Numbered from the stretch's first letter, positions 11,476 to 23,577 are shown. The stretch: 64,000 bases of DNA from Metellina segmentata (GCA_947359465.1 OX375872.1:11292137-11356136), one strand, 5' to 3'. Notes: generated by a model from the sequence alone, not told the origin. Numbers and translations: made by a program.

Positions 11476-11952
11476 GAGACACGGGGGGGGGAGGTTTAAT
11501 TGCAGTTTCTAAAAACCGAATCGCGCAAAAGTTGATTTCAGAGGGAATGGCTCTCCCATCACGATAGGAAATGAAATAATTTCAGTAGATCTCCCCGTAA
11601 ACTCAGTAACGAATCTTAGAGACGAGTTCAACAACACTGAATTTGTCATTCAATGGGCGATCTGTAAAGACGTCAGAGTGCTTCAGTCATTATAGCAGAC
11701 AGGTGGGGGACTGATAAAGGGAAAGCATTTATCAGTACTCATAAAGCAGCTGTTGCTTTTAGTCATCAAGTTAAGTTTTGCTCGATTGGAAAACGATGCC
11801 TAGGTGAACTCGACATTGTCTTGGCACAGCAATACAGTCTTGAGGTATCTTCAGGAATATGTAATATTTGCTGCTTAAATGACAGAGTACCCTTTGAAAT
11901 TATTTTCTTTTCATATTCGCAACAACTTGGGTGAATATACCTTATTCCAATA
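11476..11952. other. Unassigned stretch
   Basis: A poly-G run lies at about 11485-11492. The 63-codon minus-strand ORF at 11766-11957 is not recognisable as a protein. Confidence 0.35.
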
Positions 11953-12772
11953 TACACTCTCAGATAACAAAAAAAGTTACACCTAGAAGGAATTGTAAGA
12001 ATGCAATGAAATTTATAAGATTGGTAAAGTGCTTATATATGAGTAAATGATTAAAATTTGAGACTGAAATATGCAAACTTTATTGAGAAAAATTCAAAAA
12101 AGTAGTGCAATTCAGTATAGCGTATGACAGACATTATTGCTAATGCAACAAGCGCCTTGGAAGAGAGTCATACAGGTTCTTTAAGAAGTCCTGCGATAGT
12201 ACACTTTCCATGCAGCTTGAATCCTGTCACATTGTTCCAGCAGATTACGCGGTACTGGTGGAATGGTGACATATCGTGGAATGACATCCCATACATTCTC
12301 GATCGGGGACAGATCTGGTGAGTATGCCGGCCGTGGTAAAATATCGTTGTGTCGTAGACAAGCTCTAGAAACTGCAGCAATATTGGGTCGAAGAATGCAT
12401 TGTTGAAAAAGCGTGTGAACCTGGGAGTTCAGGAATGGGAGCGTAACTGGCTGTACAATTACTTGTGCGTAACGCTTACCTGTCAAAGAGCCCGTAACGA
12501 ATACCAAAGGTGATTTTGTATTATACGCTATTGCACCCCACACCATGACACCAGGTTTTCTGAACGTTCGACGCTTCAATTGTCGTCTCTACCCAGACAA
12601 GAGCGGGATTCGTCAATGAAGACCACTCGATGCCATATCCGTCTGGCACATGCTCAAACGATTCTGAAAATTTGATCATTTGCACCTCCAACGCAGATGT
12701 ACCACTCCTCCAAATTTTATTTATACCAATCTATTCCTTCCAAATACAACTTTTGTTTTGTCTTAGAGTGTA
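11953..12772 (-). mobile_element. Tc1-like element, internally deleted (family T-A)
   Basis: Terminal inverted repeats TACACTCTCAGATAACAAAA (left) and TTTTGTCTTAGAGTGTA (right) bound an 820-base copy. Related copies at 36791 and 39978 are about 1.4 kb, so about 0.6 kb, including the N-terminal DNA-binding half, is missing. The TA at each end fits Tc1/mariner integration. Confidence 0.85.
12120..12630 (-). pseudogene. Tc1-like transposase C-terminal remnant
   Basis: Read on the minus strand this gives the DDE core: an ...IDESRS-like first Asp block (out of frame, near 12600), then RKPGVMVWGAIAYNTKSPLV, a damaged second Asp block (FQQC in place of FQQDNA), and PAYSPDLSPIENVWD with the catalytic Glu. 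The tail corresponding to SLPRRL...GGHTPY in the sister copies is frameshifted. Loss of the helix-turn-helix region, the damaged Asp and frameshifts make it inactive. Confidence 0.8.
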
Positions 12773-13559
12773 TATCATAAAAGAAACAAAACTATTTTTT
12801 TCATTTACATTAGGGCAAAAATTTAAGTTTTGTAAAAATATTTCCAATAATTTAAAATTTCTTCTTCGTCTGCAAGTTTTTCAAGTATATTTTTATTTAC
12901 GTTCCATGCAATTTTGTTCATGGGATTACATAAACCACTGTTGTTTATTTTTTACATATATTTTTGTAAGCAACGTTGAGAAACAGCAAAAAACATTCAT
13001 TTGATATCATAATTTTTTGAAAAATAACTATTCTTCGAAATCCTTATTCCATGCAAAATTTCATATGTCTATGTCATAAAAAAAGTCGTAGCCATTTTAA
13101 ACACACTGTATCAAGAAGAAAAAAAGCTGAGACAAAGCATTTTAAAGTTTAAATGGCTTTCAGTTTTTACATCCGATAGGAAAACTTTAATAACTCATTA
13201 AATAATGTAGCTTCAGCTATAAAGTTTTGCTACAAAATCTTTCAAGTTCAAGAATTAATAAAAGGTAATAAAAACATTAGACACTTTGGTCATTTTTAGG
13301 GTCTCTTTAAAGAAACGTACTCTATAGAGGTTTGCTGCTTCGATATCTAGATGAAATAAGTGTTACTACTGATCAACAATTAAAAACTGTAAATATTAAC
13401 CGTTACGGTTAAACACTAACGAAAAAGCTTAGTAAATAATTTTCAGATCGAACATACAATAACAATTAAAATTTATAAAAGTGGTTGATCAAAATGGGGA
13501 AAAGTGGATTTTTTTATTACATTTACAGTTAATGTAAAATGCTACTAAGGTGAGTTAAA
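12773..13559. other. AT-rich unassigned stretch
   Basis: The ORF spanning 12630-13004 crosses the Tc1 end and has no recognisable protein. Nothing else was identified. Confidence 0.4.
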
Positions 13560-14480
13560 ATTAAAAAGTTGACATCCATTACGGGATAAACAAGCCACCT
13601 CTCTTTATTCGTGCGTCGTTTCTAGTACAGCAAATCAAAATTATTCAGTTACGATTACGTCTAGAAATTGACACTCAAAGATTTTGGGTAAAGGGGTAAA
13701 AGTAATGAATAAAATAAAAATTTTCGATCCAGCAGTTTGACAAAACAGTAACTTTCTGAAGTGATATAATTTTTCGGTGGTGCACTGAGGAGTCATCTTA
13801 CGTTTTTAGCAACCTTTACAGTCTGTTTCGTGTTTGGCACGGCTTCACCAAATAAACGCCAACCAACTTCCTGCTGTACGAAACACCTCTTTTCATTCGC
13901 ACATCGTTCACAGTAGAGAAAAATTAAAATGCTCCACCCGATTGCGAATAGCGTCTTCTTTAAATTAGAATATGTCTCATAATATAATATCAATTGCGTA
14001 CTAACTTCGTAATTCACTTCAATAATTCCCAATTTGGATGCCAAATTTCGAGTCTATCAAACTTTAACCTAGAATGCCAATATTTAAGTATTTTTTGTTC
14101 CACCACTTCCTAGATTGTGAATAGGGAAAAGTTGGAGCATCAATGTTAAGTTACTTTCCCATATTATTCATATTTTCCGAAAAAGTCTTAATATTCAAGT
14201 TATGAAGGGTTTTTACTGCTTTAATAGTAAAGAATTCTAACAAAATCTATGCAATGTCTCTTTTTAAATAAATCTTTGGTATGCATTGTTAATTATGAAC
14301 ATAATATTCACAATTCTTTTGTAATATTATTCATAATAATATTAAAGTTCGTATGTTATACCGAAAAAACTTTCCCACTTTAATCTTACATTATTCATAG
14401 TAGGGAGAATTGAAAGGAACCATCCTATTGCGAATAACATCTTCTATCAATTAGTATAATTTATTTAAGGGATCGTCTAC
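13560..14480. repeat. Degraded ~280-bp repeat units (TTTATTCGTGCATC motif)
   Basis: Related phrases occur near 13604 (CTCTTTATTCGTGCGTCGTT), 13887 (CTTTTCATTCGCACATCGTTCACAGTAG) and 14387 (TTATTCATAGTAGGGAGAATTGAAA). The last two share CCTATTGCGAATA(G/A)C-TCTTCT downstream. Another relative lies at about 34205-34290. Likely an old tandem or dispersed repeat; the short minus-strand ORF inside it is not supported as a gene. Confidence 0.5.
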
Positions 14481-15339
14481 ATATTGAAAATTAGAAGGAT
14501 TCTGTTGATATTTTCCTTAGAAAATATTCCTATGGAAAGATTTTATTGAACAGGGCGATCAAAACTGAAAGTTATGCATGGAAGAGAATGCAGGTTTTAA
14601 ACTGGAATTATGTGTGCGAAACTCTCAGTTGGTTATAATAATAAAGGAGGTTATATAATATAGGAGGTCAATATAATATAGGAGGTTATATAATTTTTTT
14701 TTTTTTTTTAATTTTTGTGCGAAATAATAGTTATAAAATTAATATTTGGAAAAAAGGTGAATAATAATATTAACATATTTGTATGTAAGTATATTATGTA
14801 AGTATAATATATATATTTGTATAAAGACTTTTTGTGTGATTTTTTAACGACTTTTTTTTTTACTAACTCAAGTGCAATGTTCGCTATTTTTTACCTTTTT
14901 ACACACAAAAATACCTAAATTTACTAAGAGGAAAGCATTTTCATTTACTAATTATCTTATTTGCAAGTAAATATTTAAAAGCCATTAGAGATTATGTCGA
15001 ATAGTACCTTTAAATTTTCTATACTATGAACGATTAAAGAGGGTTCGTTCTTTTCCTTAGCTATACATCAGGAAAACCATTTGGGAATTAATTACTTCTT
15101 CATCCAAAACTATACTTCATTGAAGTAGCAACGAATAGTACGCTGAATAATTGAACGCACGATCTTCATTCAATTATAGTTATGAAAAGTTAAGCCCTAC
15201 ATTTTTCTGCAGAAATAGTTCTCTAATGACACTTTGCTTCAAAAGTTTGAGGCATCGGCATATTTGAAATTATTTACTGCTGTAGGAATCGCGAAAAAAG
15301 TAAATATAGTAAAACCCGAATCTCTTTCTCATTTAAGGT
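14481..15339. other. AT-rich unassigned stretch
   Basis: Contains a family A-like fragment near 14500-14640 (GATTCTGTTGATATTTTCCTTAG...ATTTTATTGAACAGGGCGATCAAAACTG), then poly-T and low-complexity sequence. No gene recognised. Confidence 0.45.
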
Positions 15340-15660
15340 CATATGACCAACAACCATTCCCGTAGCTGCACTGACGTCACCAATTATTTGTGGGATCGCA
15401 CCGATCCGGGAATGCGACGTCACAGGAGCGGGAAAATGTGGACCAATAGCAGGCCATGAGCTCCGAATTCCAACCTAGAGCCTTCTGCGCAGATGACGTT
15501 TTCAGAGGCTTGAGTGATTAGGAAGGGAGAGAGCAGGATTGGCAGGGTTGGCGACGTATCGCTCTTTATCAGAATCGGGAAGTTGCTCCGATATCTGTGG
15601 ATTTCGGAGCAAGGAACTCGAATAAGATAATCGAGAATCGAATAAGATCAGCTGAAGTTA
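15340..15660. promoter_or_regulatory. Candidate promoter: clustered CRE and CCAAT boxes in a GC-rich island
   Basis: Within about 130 bases there is a perfect CRE (TGACGTCA, 15372-15379) touching a CCAAT box (15380-15384), a CRE variant CGACGTCA (15415-15422), a second CCAAT box (15443-15447) and a CRE half site TGACGT (15494-15499). The segment is distinctly GC-richer than the flanks. This fits a CREB/ATF plus NF-Y driven TATA-less promoter, with transcription most likely to the right, into the 15500-15660 segment. No ORF or confident splice donor was found to confirm a first exon. Confidence 0.45.
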
Positions 15661-15814
15661 TGAGATGACAGGCTTCCAAAATTTACTGGGAAAAAAATTG
15701 TTTTAATTGCTCATATCTTTAAATTCGCCGTTCATTTTCAAACTTAGAATATCTTATTTTATATAAATAAAAAATACACATTTAAAAACTTAAACAAAAC
15801 TCACTAAAAAAAAA

Positions 15815-16335
15815 TTGCAGAATAATTAATTATACTAGAATTGTTAATCATATTGCAGTATAGCTTTTAATTATATTGTGTTCTATATATATTGTAAAAT
15901 TTTTTATTATACTGTAGTATCATTTTTTATTACATTGTAAAATCGTCAATTATATTACAATATCGTTTTTAATTGTACTGTAGAATCGTTAAGTATATTA
16001 CATTATCATTTTTAATTATACTGTAGAATCGTTAATTATATTGCAGTATTGCTTTTAATTATATTGTAGAATCGTTAAGTATATTGCAGTACCATTTTTA
16101 ATTATATAGTAGAAAGGTTAATTATATCGTAGTATTGTTTATAATTACATTGTAAAATCGTTAATTATAATGCAATATCGTTTCAATTATATAAAAAATA
16201 GTTAAGAATATTGCAATATCGTTTTCAATTATACTGTAGAATCGTTAAGTATATTGCAGTATCGTTTTTAATTACATTGTAGAATCATTAAGTGTATTGT
16301 AATATAGTTTCTAACTAAATTGTAGGATTGAAATT
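15815..16335. repeat. ~43-bp AT-rich minisatellite
   Basis: About a dozen units of TTAATTATACTGTAGAATCG plus TTAAGTATATTGCAGTATCG, each a pair of related ~21-base halves. Confidence 0.9.
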
Positions 16336-16766
16336 CTTTCAGTGATAAGGAATAAAATACTTCGTATTTTTGTGCTTTATTATCCATCCAATCCAGGTTA
16401 AGAGTCTCTTATAGAGGTGCCGTATCGTTAAAACTTTTTCAATTTCTATGTATTTTGAAAATCTGAAGTTTGATAATTTTACATTAGTCCGTCTGAAATT
16501 TCGAATTTTTCAGACACCCCAGTCAATACAAAATTTTCAATTTAGAATTTTTTTCAAATATGATAATTTTTGGTACTGTGTGCAGAATATCTTTTCAATC
16601 GATAAACATAAACATGAAATTTGGAGTGAAGATGCTTTTGTAAGAATAGCTTCAAAATAAAACCAAAGTATTTTGTAAAGGTAAATCTTTTATTGAATTT
16701 TGGACGGGAATGGGAATAAAAAGGTCTTGCTAAAATGCAATTAAACAAAACAGTAATAAATTAATA
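16336..16766. other. Unassigned stretch
   Basis: The 70-codon ORF at 16448-16660 has no recognisable homology and a composition expected of AT-rich noncoding DNA. Confidence 0.35.
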
Positions 16767-18122
16767 TACACTACAGTTAGTGAAAATTGTAACACTATGA
16801 AAGAATCATCATAAATAAATAAAATTTATTCCACGTATTACTTATATAGAACTAAAAGAACTTATACTAAACAAACGATCAAATTTACAGAGCAATAAAA
16901 CAAATATACCGCCGAAAATCAATATTTTGTGCAGCCAGCGGTGAGAGCTTGTACACATCATGGCATAGAATCATACAGATTCTGAATGTTATGTTGAGGA
17001 ATGGCATGCCAGATGGCCTCTATCTGATGCCAAAGTTCAGCCGTACTTTCTGCCAGGACGAGCTAGTAGACGACCAACGTTATCCCATACATCCTCAATG
17101 GACGACATATCCGAATGTGCAGGCCGTGGAAGTAGCGAAACATGTCGTGCACTGAAGAAGGCGTGTACGTACATTCCGAGCAACATGTGTACGTGCATTG
17201 TCTTGTTGAATTACAGATCCAGGAATGCGTTGAAGGAGGGGTAGAACATAGGGCTCCACGACTCCCCTGATGTAGCACCCACTGTTCAGGATCCTCAATA
17301 CTTGGAGTAGGCGAGATCGCCCATGATATTCAATAGTGCCCCAGACCATAACGCCAGGCGTTCGTTCAGTATGACTATGAATAAGACACTCCTGGAGAAG
17401 GCGCTCATCTCTGTAGCGTCTGACAAGTACGGATCCATAGTTGAGTCCAGATTGTAGCAGGACTCATCTGAGAAGACGATTTGTTGCCGCATGTCATTGG
17501 CTGTGTTCATGAGCCCATTGTAGCCGGAGGCGTAAATGGTTCAGCGTCAAGGGAACATTGCGCAGATAAATCCTTGCACGCAGCCCATGGCACAGCAGAC
17601 GTCGACGAACCGGGAGGGGAAAACTATGACACACCTGTAGACTGTTCCAATGATGTGCTAACGCACGGGAGGACAGCTGCACAGTCCGTCACCGCCATGC
17701 GAATGAGGAGTCTGTCGTCCCGTGGTGACGTCATATTGTGTGGCCCACTGCCGGGATTTCGACTGTCCCGTTCTCCATTGTCCATCTCTTCCATTTATGC
17801 GGCCCCGTTCGAACTCCGTTAGTTGCTCGTATGGTATTGTCTGTTTTGACAAGGCATATTGTCTTCTAATCAATCATTTACAGCAGTCAAACAACGATAC
17901 ACACATTTCAACTCACCGTTACGGTGTTTTTTACACACGGCTCACTTAGAATTTTTGAGAGTGTTTCTTAGCCCATAAATGCGTAATCGCTTTGTTATTC
18001 TAATAATTTGCATATCCTAACCTGTTTTTCATTTCCCGCAACAGGGTTTTTGTATACCTGCAAGATTTGTTTAATTTGCATGATTTCTTCATGGTGTTTC
18101 AATTTTCACAAACAGTAGTAAT
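16767..18122 (-). mobile_element. Tc1-like element of a second lineage, full length but decayed
   Basis: Terminal inverted repeats pair ACTACAGTTAGTGAAAATTG on the left with the reverse complement of CAATTTTCACAAACAGTAGT on the right, continuing through AACAC(T/C)ATGAA. The 1.36-kb length is normal for Tc1. The ends are unlike those of the other Tc1 copies in the window. Confidence 0.85.
16950..17873 (-). pseudogene. Tc1-like transposase, multiply frameshifted (DD34E-like)
   Basis: In successive minus-strand frames one can read YEQLTEFERGRI (first helix-turn-helix), VPLTLNHLRLRLQWAHEHSQ, QIVFSDESCYNL (first catalytic Asp), MVWGTIEYHGRS, GSVIQQDNARTHVA (second Asp) and, one frame over, LLPRPAHSDMSSIEDVWD (catalytic Glu). 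The Asp-to-Glu distance is 103 bases, i.e. the classical 34 residues plus a one-base insertion. Several frameshifts make it inactive. It differs from the 32-residue spacing of the other copies here. Confidence 0.85.
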
Positions 18123-18339
18123 CTTTAGTAATCTTTTGCTTTACTGGAATCCGTTTCGCAGGAAATCAAAATGAATGACTCTCATTAAACAAACGAAGGT
18201 CATCCGAATGTGTTCTCTTCCCGGAGATGAAAAAATCTTGGCATGGTTCCAAAGGCTGAGGTCAAGGTGACACGTGAGGGCAAAAAGTCTAAATTTTGAT
18301 GTTTCTTCATTCCTCGGAATTACCGCGGTAGAATGAAGA
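18123..18339. other. Unassigned spacer
   Basis: Nothing recognised. Confidence 0.3.
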
Positions 18340-18451
18340 ATGGTAAAAAAAAACTATTAAATTCATTTTAAAATGTTCTAGATTGAATTTTACAATCCGC
18401 CTCGACCCTAAAATTGCAAAAAATTGGCACTACCTGTGTGCCAAATCCCAT

Positions 18452-18465
<14 letters not shown>
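18340..18465 (-). mobile_element. Helitron internal fragment
   Basis: The minus strand reads GATTTGGCACACAGGTAGTG...CTAGAACATTTTAAAATGAA, matching the minus strand of 33240-33320 (AATTTGGCACACAGGTAGTC...CTAGAATATTTTAAAATAAA), part of the Helitron-like element ending at 32463. Confidence 0.55.

Positions 18466-18519
<54 letters not shown>
18456..18519. repeat. (TA)n microsatellite
   Basis: Some 30 TA units; the YIYIYI reading frames across it are artefacts. It adjoins the Helitron fragment and may have expanded from the (TA)n found at Helitron 5' ends. Confidence 0.95.
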
Positions 18520-18521
<2 letters not shown>

Positions 18522-18589
18522 GGATGAACAAATATTTCAAAACGCATAACGAGCATTTATTAATTTACTTTAAAATGTATTATTATTAA

Positions 18590-19590
18590 AACTTAATAAT
18601 AATTGGAATATTTCTTTTATTTGGAATCGTTCGAAGAATAGATGTGGTTATTTAGTCCTTATGTGTGTTGTGAAACCAATAAAAATAAATTCAAAACACA
18701 ATGTATAAAGTGGTTACAAAACAGTTCTAAATAATCGTCGTTACCGATTAGCTGGATTTAAAAATTTTATTGCTGAAATCAGAAAATAAAACCTAATTGT
18801 GCATTTCATTATACGTAAGTACTTTTTAATTTTTGATTTACTAATATTTGATTAGTACTTACTAATATTTGAGTTAAATATGAATAATAATATTTGCATA
18901 TAATCTATGCTTATGAACTTAGATTACTTTTATAGTTTACAAATAATTATATTAATAATTAAAGGATAAATAAGTGTTTAAACAAAGTACATTTATCATA
19001 TTTCTCCTTGCCGGCTTAAAAATAAATTTGTTTCATGTTCATCAATATATATGTTTAGAACCTGCACCATAACTAAGTAAACTTCAATGTATCCAACACA
19101 ATGTTAATATTACACAGGTATAATAAAAAACTTAATTCGTCAGTTTTGAATTCATTTTATTAAATATGTTTAATTAATGCCTATACACACAGTCAGATTT
19201 TCACTCTTGGTATACTTTCTTTAAGTCTATTTATGAAAATCAAATACACCTAAAAAAAGATTAACTCATGTAGTGTTTCTACAAACAATAATTTGAACAG
19301 AAATATTTTAAATGCAGTAACAATAAAGTTAAAGGCTCTTGTGTTGTTATTTCGCTAGGGAAATTTAATGAATGCTCTTTACGAGTTTTGAATAATTGAC
19401 GTCTTTAATTATTTTTTAATTTGATTTAAAATTTACTATTACGTTATTAATTTATTTATTAATCATGACATGTTTAATTTTTTTCGTATAAGATTTACAG
19501 TGTATGTTCCACAAACACTCATAAAACCTGTCGTCTTCTATAAATTCAAGAGTTTGTTCGTTATTCATGATAACACTAAAAAAAACCAAA
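18590..19590. other. AT-rich unassigned stretch
   Basis: No gene, terminus or array recognised. Confidence 0.4.
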
Positions 19591-19599
19591 CACAACAAC

Positions 19600-19830
19600 T
19601 TCGGTTCTCCCAAACACTACAAATTGAAAGTCGAGCGCACAGAAATCCAAGGCTGTTCGAACTCCTTGCGCAACGCTGTGCACTATGAAATACTGCTACT
19701 TCTGACTCTTCTTGGGCATGCCTTGACGCATGCGTCCCTTGCGTCGAGGCATGCGCTGAGGTAAACGGAGAGGCATGCGCTGAAGAATGTGGAGAGACAT
19801 GTGTTTAGCGCAAGCAAAAGCGCACAAGTG
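19600..19830. promoter_or_regulatory. GC-richer segment with repeated GCATGCGC/GCATGCGT motifs
   Basis: GCATGCGT occurs once and GCATGCGC twice between about 19728 and 19780; these resemble NRF-1 sites (GCGCATGCGC). The segment departs from the AT-rich background. Two overlapping ORFs of 72 and 65 codons here are not recognisable. It could be a promoter, an exon or a repeat; evidence is weak. Confidence 0.2.
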
Positions 19831-20690
19831 TGAACATACCTACTGCACAGGCTTCAGATACCCTAACACGCGTCTGGCAGAAATGGGTTACCGGTTCAAT
19901 GTGTGAAGTGTGACTAAGGGTGCACACATAGAACACCTGTGACTGTCTCTGAAAAAACTTTAAACATTCACCTACACTTCTGTTACAGGTAACATAAAAT
20001 ATCTTACATTGTCACTGTTATATACAAGTAGTACGTTGAAATTGTATGCTTACTTATGAATCACCCTGTATATTGAAAGCAGATGCGCATGGATTATTTT
20101 GAAATCAGGAAGTCAAAGTATCAATCGGTGAAACACATGCTTTGTAGTTTATCTACTAAATGTCTTACGTTATTATAGGAAATCCCACGATAAATTATTA
20201 TAATTTAAAACGTTTTTGCTATTCAGAAAATTTGACATAAATTCATATTTAATGCTAAAAATAAAAACTCAATTTTTGTATAGATTTCTGTGATTTAGAA
20301 AGTCCACTGTCCCCTTACGAAAATGCATAATGGTTTTCAATTTAAAGAAGCAATGTAAGCCCGATGAGGCCGATACAATTGGCCAAAATGAAATAATGAA
20401 TATGCCGAAACAGTCTGTTTATATTAATTTCGGAAAAATGTAATTTTTTAAAATTTACTCAACTATTTCGGTTCATATGATTTCAAATATTCTAGCTGAT
20501 GTAGAATTTCCACATGCACCACATAGCTGGTTCATACCTGACTATGGATATGTAGCAGGGATTTTATTTTGGATAGATCAGAAATTGAAAACGAGCTGCA
20601 TTGAAAGGATTAATCACTTTTTTACGCTCTGAGGGATTCACATAATTTTACATTACTAACTGCAGTTTCTCTGTATTACTTCGAACCCGT
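19831..20690. other. Unassigned stretch
   Basis: No gene or repeat identity recognised. Confidence 0.35.
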
Positions 20691-20694
20691 TTTG

Positions 20695-21012
20695 GCATTC
20701 TTGATCAATAGAATCTTTCGATAAGATTCTTTTCTAAGAAATGAGGAATGGAATCTTTCCACAGGATTCAATTCTAAGAAAATGAGCAATGGAATCCTTC
20801 CATAGGATTCTATTTCAAGACTATGAGCAAAGGAATCTTTCCAAAGGATTCTATTAGAAAAAAGTTAGCAATGAATCTTTCCAAAAGATTCTATTCTATT
20901 TTTTTCTAAGAAAATGAGCAATGGAATTTTACCATAGGATTCTAAGAATATGAGCAAAAGAATCTTTCCAGCAGATTGTATTGTAAAAAATTGAGCAATG
21001 GAATATTTCTAT
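20695..21012. repeat. Family A repeat copy (array only)
   Basis: About nine units of AGAAAATGAGCAATGGAATC and TTTCCAAAGGATTCTATT. The flanking arms seen in complete copies are missing or unrecognisable. Confidence 0.8.
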
Positions 21013-22150
21013 ACCGTATTTCCCTTCTCTTCATAAATTGACCGCCTGAACCAATAGAGGCCCTAAGACGGTGCAAGCAGTGTACCGGGCGCTGCCATTG
21101 TGAGGCGTGGCACCGAAATCCAATACTTTAGTTGTTTGTCTATTCAGTTAGTGTAATTTCTACTAGACATATCAATAGTAAACATTACTAAATTACTTCG
21201 GTGAATAAGAAAGTTATTTTAGTTTTTTAACACCAGATGTTTCACGCAGAATAAGCGTACGCTAAACTTAATATAAGTAGTAAAAATAATTTCTACCACT
21301 CCTCTTTCAAGGTTTAGTTGACGGTAGAATAACAATACTGGCACGCGAGTCGTGCTTTCGATCGAAATCAGTTCAAAGAAAGAAGAGGTTATTCCAGTAC
21401 GAGACCCAACAGAATCCTGAGGAATTGTTCGGATTAATGTCTTAACAGCTGTAAAAATGTTTCATTTTTATATAACATCAAAATAATTACTGGAAATCCC
21501 CAATTGATAAAGACTTGTGCAGATTTACAAATCAGTTGAACCGATGGTGAAAAATATGACATTTCTGGTTGTGAATTGACTGATGAACTGTTAAGCCTGA
21601 ATCTATAAATAAAGATTCCGAATCAGTGGAGCCGTAACAAGTACTTAAACTTATTAAACAAAATAACTGGCAGGATATTTTCCCGAACATGTGAACAGCA
21701 CTTCGAGTTTTGCTAACTTACCTGTCACTGTGAGTAAAGTTGAACGAAGATTTAGAAAAATCAAAATTTATTTACGTTTGACTATGTGTCACGAAAGGAT
21801 TTAGGATCTTGCAATTATTGCATGATATTGCACAAAATATAAATTGTTCCAACCTAATACAGAAATTTGCCAGTGCTAAATTGAGAAAAGTGCCTTTATA
21901 ATATGTTACATTTTTTTATGTTATTGAGATCTGCTGTTAATTAAAAAACTACTTCTCGAATAATGGTTGTCTTTTTAACCAAAACACTTCTCGTAATTCC
22001 TACTAGCAATCAAAATGGAGCCTATATATCGCTTAATGGATCGGTTAACGACTGCATAGAAGGTGCTCTGAACTTTATGGTGTGGGGGAGCAACTAGGAG
22101 ATCTCGCACCACCTAGAAAACATTCTAGGGCCATAACTGGCAAAATTTTT
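21013..22150. other. Unassigned stretch
   Basis: A GC-richer segment at 21040-21120 includes a CCAAT box (near 21055), but no exon was recognised. The remainder is AT-rich. Confidence 0.3.
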
Positions 22151-22621
22151 GAGTAGTGTAGTGCCACCCAACACACTGAATTACTAAATAACCACATATT
22201 TAAAAGAATTCAGAAATTCTTTCAAACTTTAGAAAAATTCTATTGGTCCTTACTTTCCTTAGAACAGAATTACTCGGAACGATTTTACGGTCTTTCATCG
22301 TAATAGAATCTTTTGAAACGATTTCATTGGCCATTCTGTAGAATACAATCCTTGAAGCAATTCCATTGCTTCTCTCCTTAGAATAAAATCTCTTGTATGC
22401 GTTCTACCACTCCATACCTTAAAATAAATCCTTTGGAAATATAGCATGTCTCATTTACTTAGAAAGGAATCCTTGAAAATATTCTATTGCTAATTTTCTT
22501 AGAATAAAATCTTTTGGAAAGATTCTACTTGTTATTTCCTTAGAATATAAATGTCCGCTCCAAAGAAAGATTTTTTCGAAAGGAACGGACAAGTAGAATA
22601 TTTCTTTAGAAAAAAATACCC
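22151..22621. repeat. Family A repeat, left part (interrupted by piggyBac)
   Basis: It begins with GTAGTGCCACCCAACACACTGAATTACTAAATAACCACAT, the standard arm, followed by TTCTATTGGTCCTTACTTTCC-type units. The array stops at the TTAA where the piggyBac fragment begins and continues at 23578. Confidence 0.85.
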
Positions 22622-23577
22622 TTAACCCCCTTGCCTGTTGAATATATTTGAAAAAAAAAACCGTGCCAAAAATGGATTTTTTTCCTCTTTAATTTTATTT
22701 GTTATTATTATCAAAATGTTAGAAATAGATTATTTTTGAAAAAAAAATTTTTTAATGAAATAACTACTAAAGTCAATATTTTCACTTACATGGAAAATGT
22801 CAATAGATTACAGCAATTTTTGCTCAAATTATAGCAAAATAAATCAAATGACATAATTTTCAAGGTAAACATAATAAACTAATGCAACAATATTATATAT
22901 ATATATATAAGCTGTCATGAATTCCATGTCCCTCAGATTCCTTTGAATCTCACAAATCCTTTACAGTAAGATATATACTTAAACATGGCACGGCACATAA
23001 GCCTACGTCACAGTCTTTACAATAAACTCGAGTCTCGCGTCGGATCCTCTTTCTCTTTTCATCAGTTTTACGACAACAAAGGAAACATTGTCTTGTTGGA
23101 GTAGTCTTTTTCTCCGTTGTTGGAATGTGTTCAGGAAAGTGTCGACCCGTAAGTCGCAACAAGTTCATATTAGAACGCCCTGGTCCTGTCGGCTGAATGT
23201 ATGGCTTATTATCTTCTATAATTTGTTCCGCAATTGAGATTCTGTAGTTCATATTACATTTTCCACCGCCTGACGACTGATAAATAATAAAGGAATTCCA
23301 AAGTGCTTGATCCAGAAGATTGAAAAATGTCTTTACGTAGTATTTCTTTCCACGTTTTCTGGCAATGGGATAGTCTGTAAGGTGAAAATTATCGCCATCT
23401 ATTATGCCAAAATTATCGCCAATGGTTAATTACATATTATGCATTTGACAAACTGAGTTCAGGATTCATGGAATTGAAGCACCGATTTTTCTCTGGCCTG
23501 AACTCAGGTCGGGCATTCCAAAATTGGAGCATTTGCGTTGCCCGAACTGAGTTCGGGCGTCACAGGCAAGGTGTTAA
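22622..23577 (-). mobile_element. piggyBac-like element, 5'-deleted, with TTAA ends
   Basis: TTAA|CCCCCTTGCCTGT at the left and ACAGGCAAGGTG|TTAA at the right are inverted matching termini with the TTAA target duplication specific to piggyBac. At about 0.95 kb it retains only the 3' part of the transposase gene. Confidence 0.88.
22957..23410 (-). pseudogene. piggyBac (PGBD4-like) transposase, C-terminal third
   Basis: An open frame longer than its first ATG would suggest starts around 23410 and reads GDNFHLTDYPIARKRGKKYY, VKTFFNLLDQALWNSFIIYQ and NYRISIAEQIIED, then RLTGRHFPEHIPTTEKK and the Cys-rich tail CFLCCRKTDE...VYCKDCDVGLCAVPCLSIYL. This is the end of the DDE_Tnp_1_7 domain plus the C-terminal zinc-binding domain that reads piggyBac ends. 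The catalytic Asp residues lie upstream in the deleted part, so it cannot be active. The remaining frame is unusually clean, suggesting a fairly young deletion. Confidence 0.88.

Noticed and set aside
12630..13004. 124-codon ORF
   Set aside because: It straddles the Tc1 terminus and continues into AT-rich flank; no domain.
18368..18589. ORFs with YIYIYI repeats
   Set aside because: Translation of a TA microsatellite.
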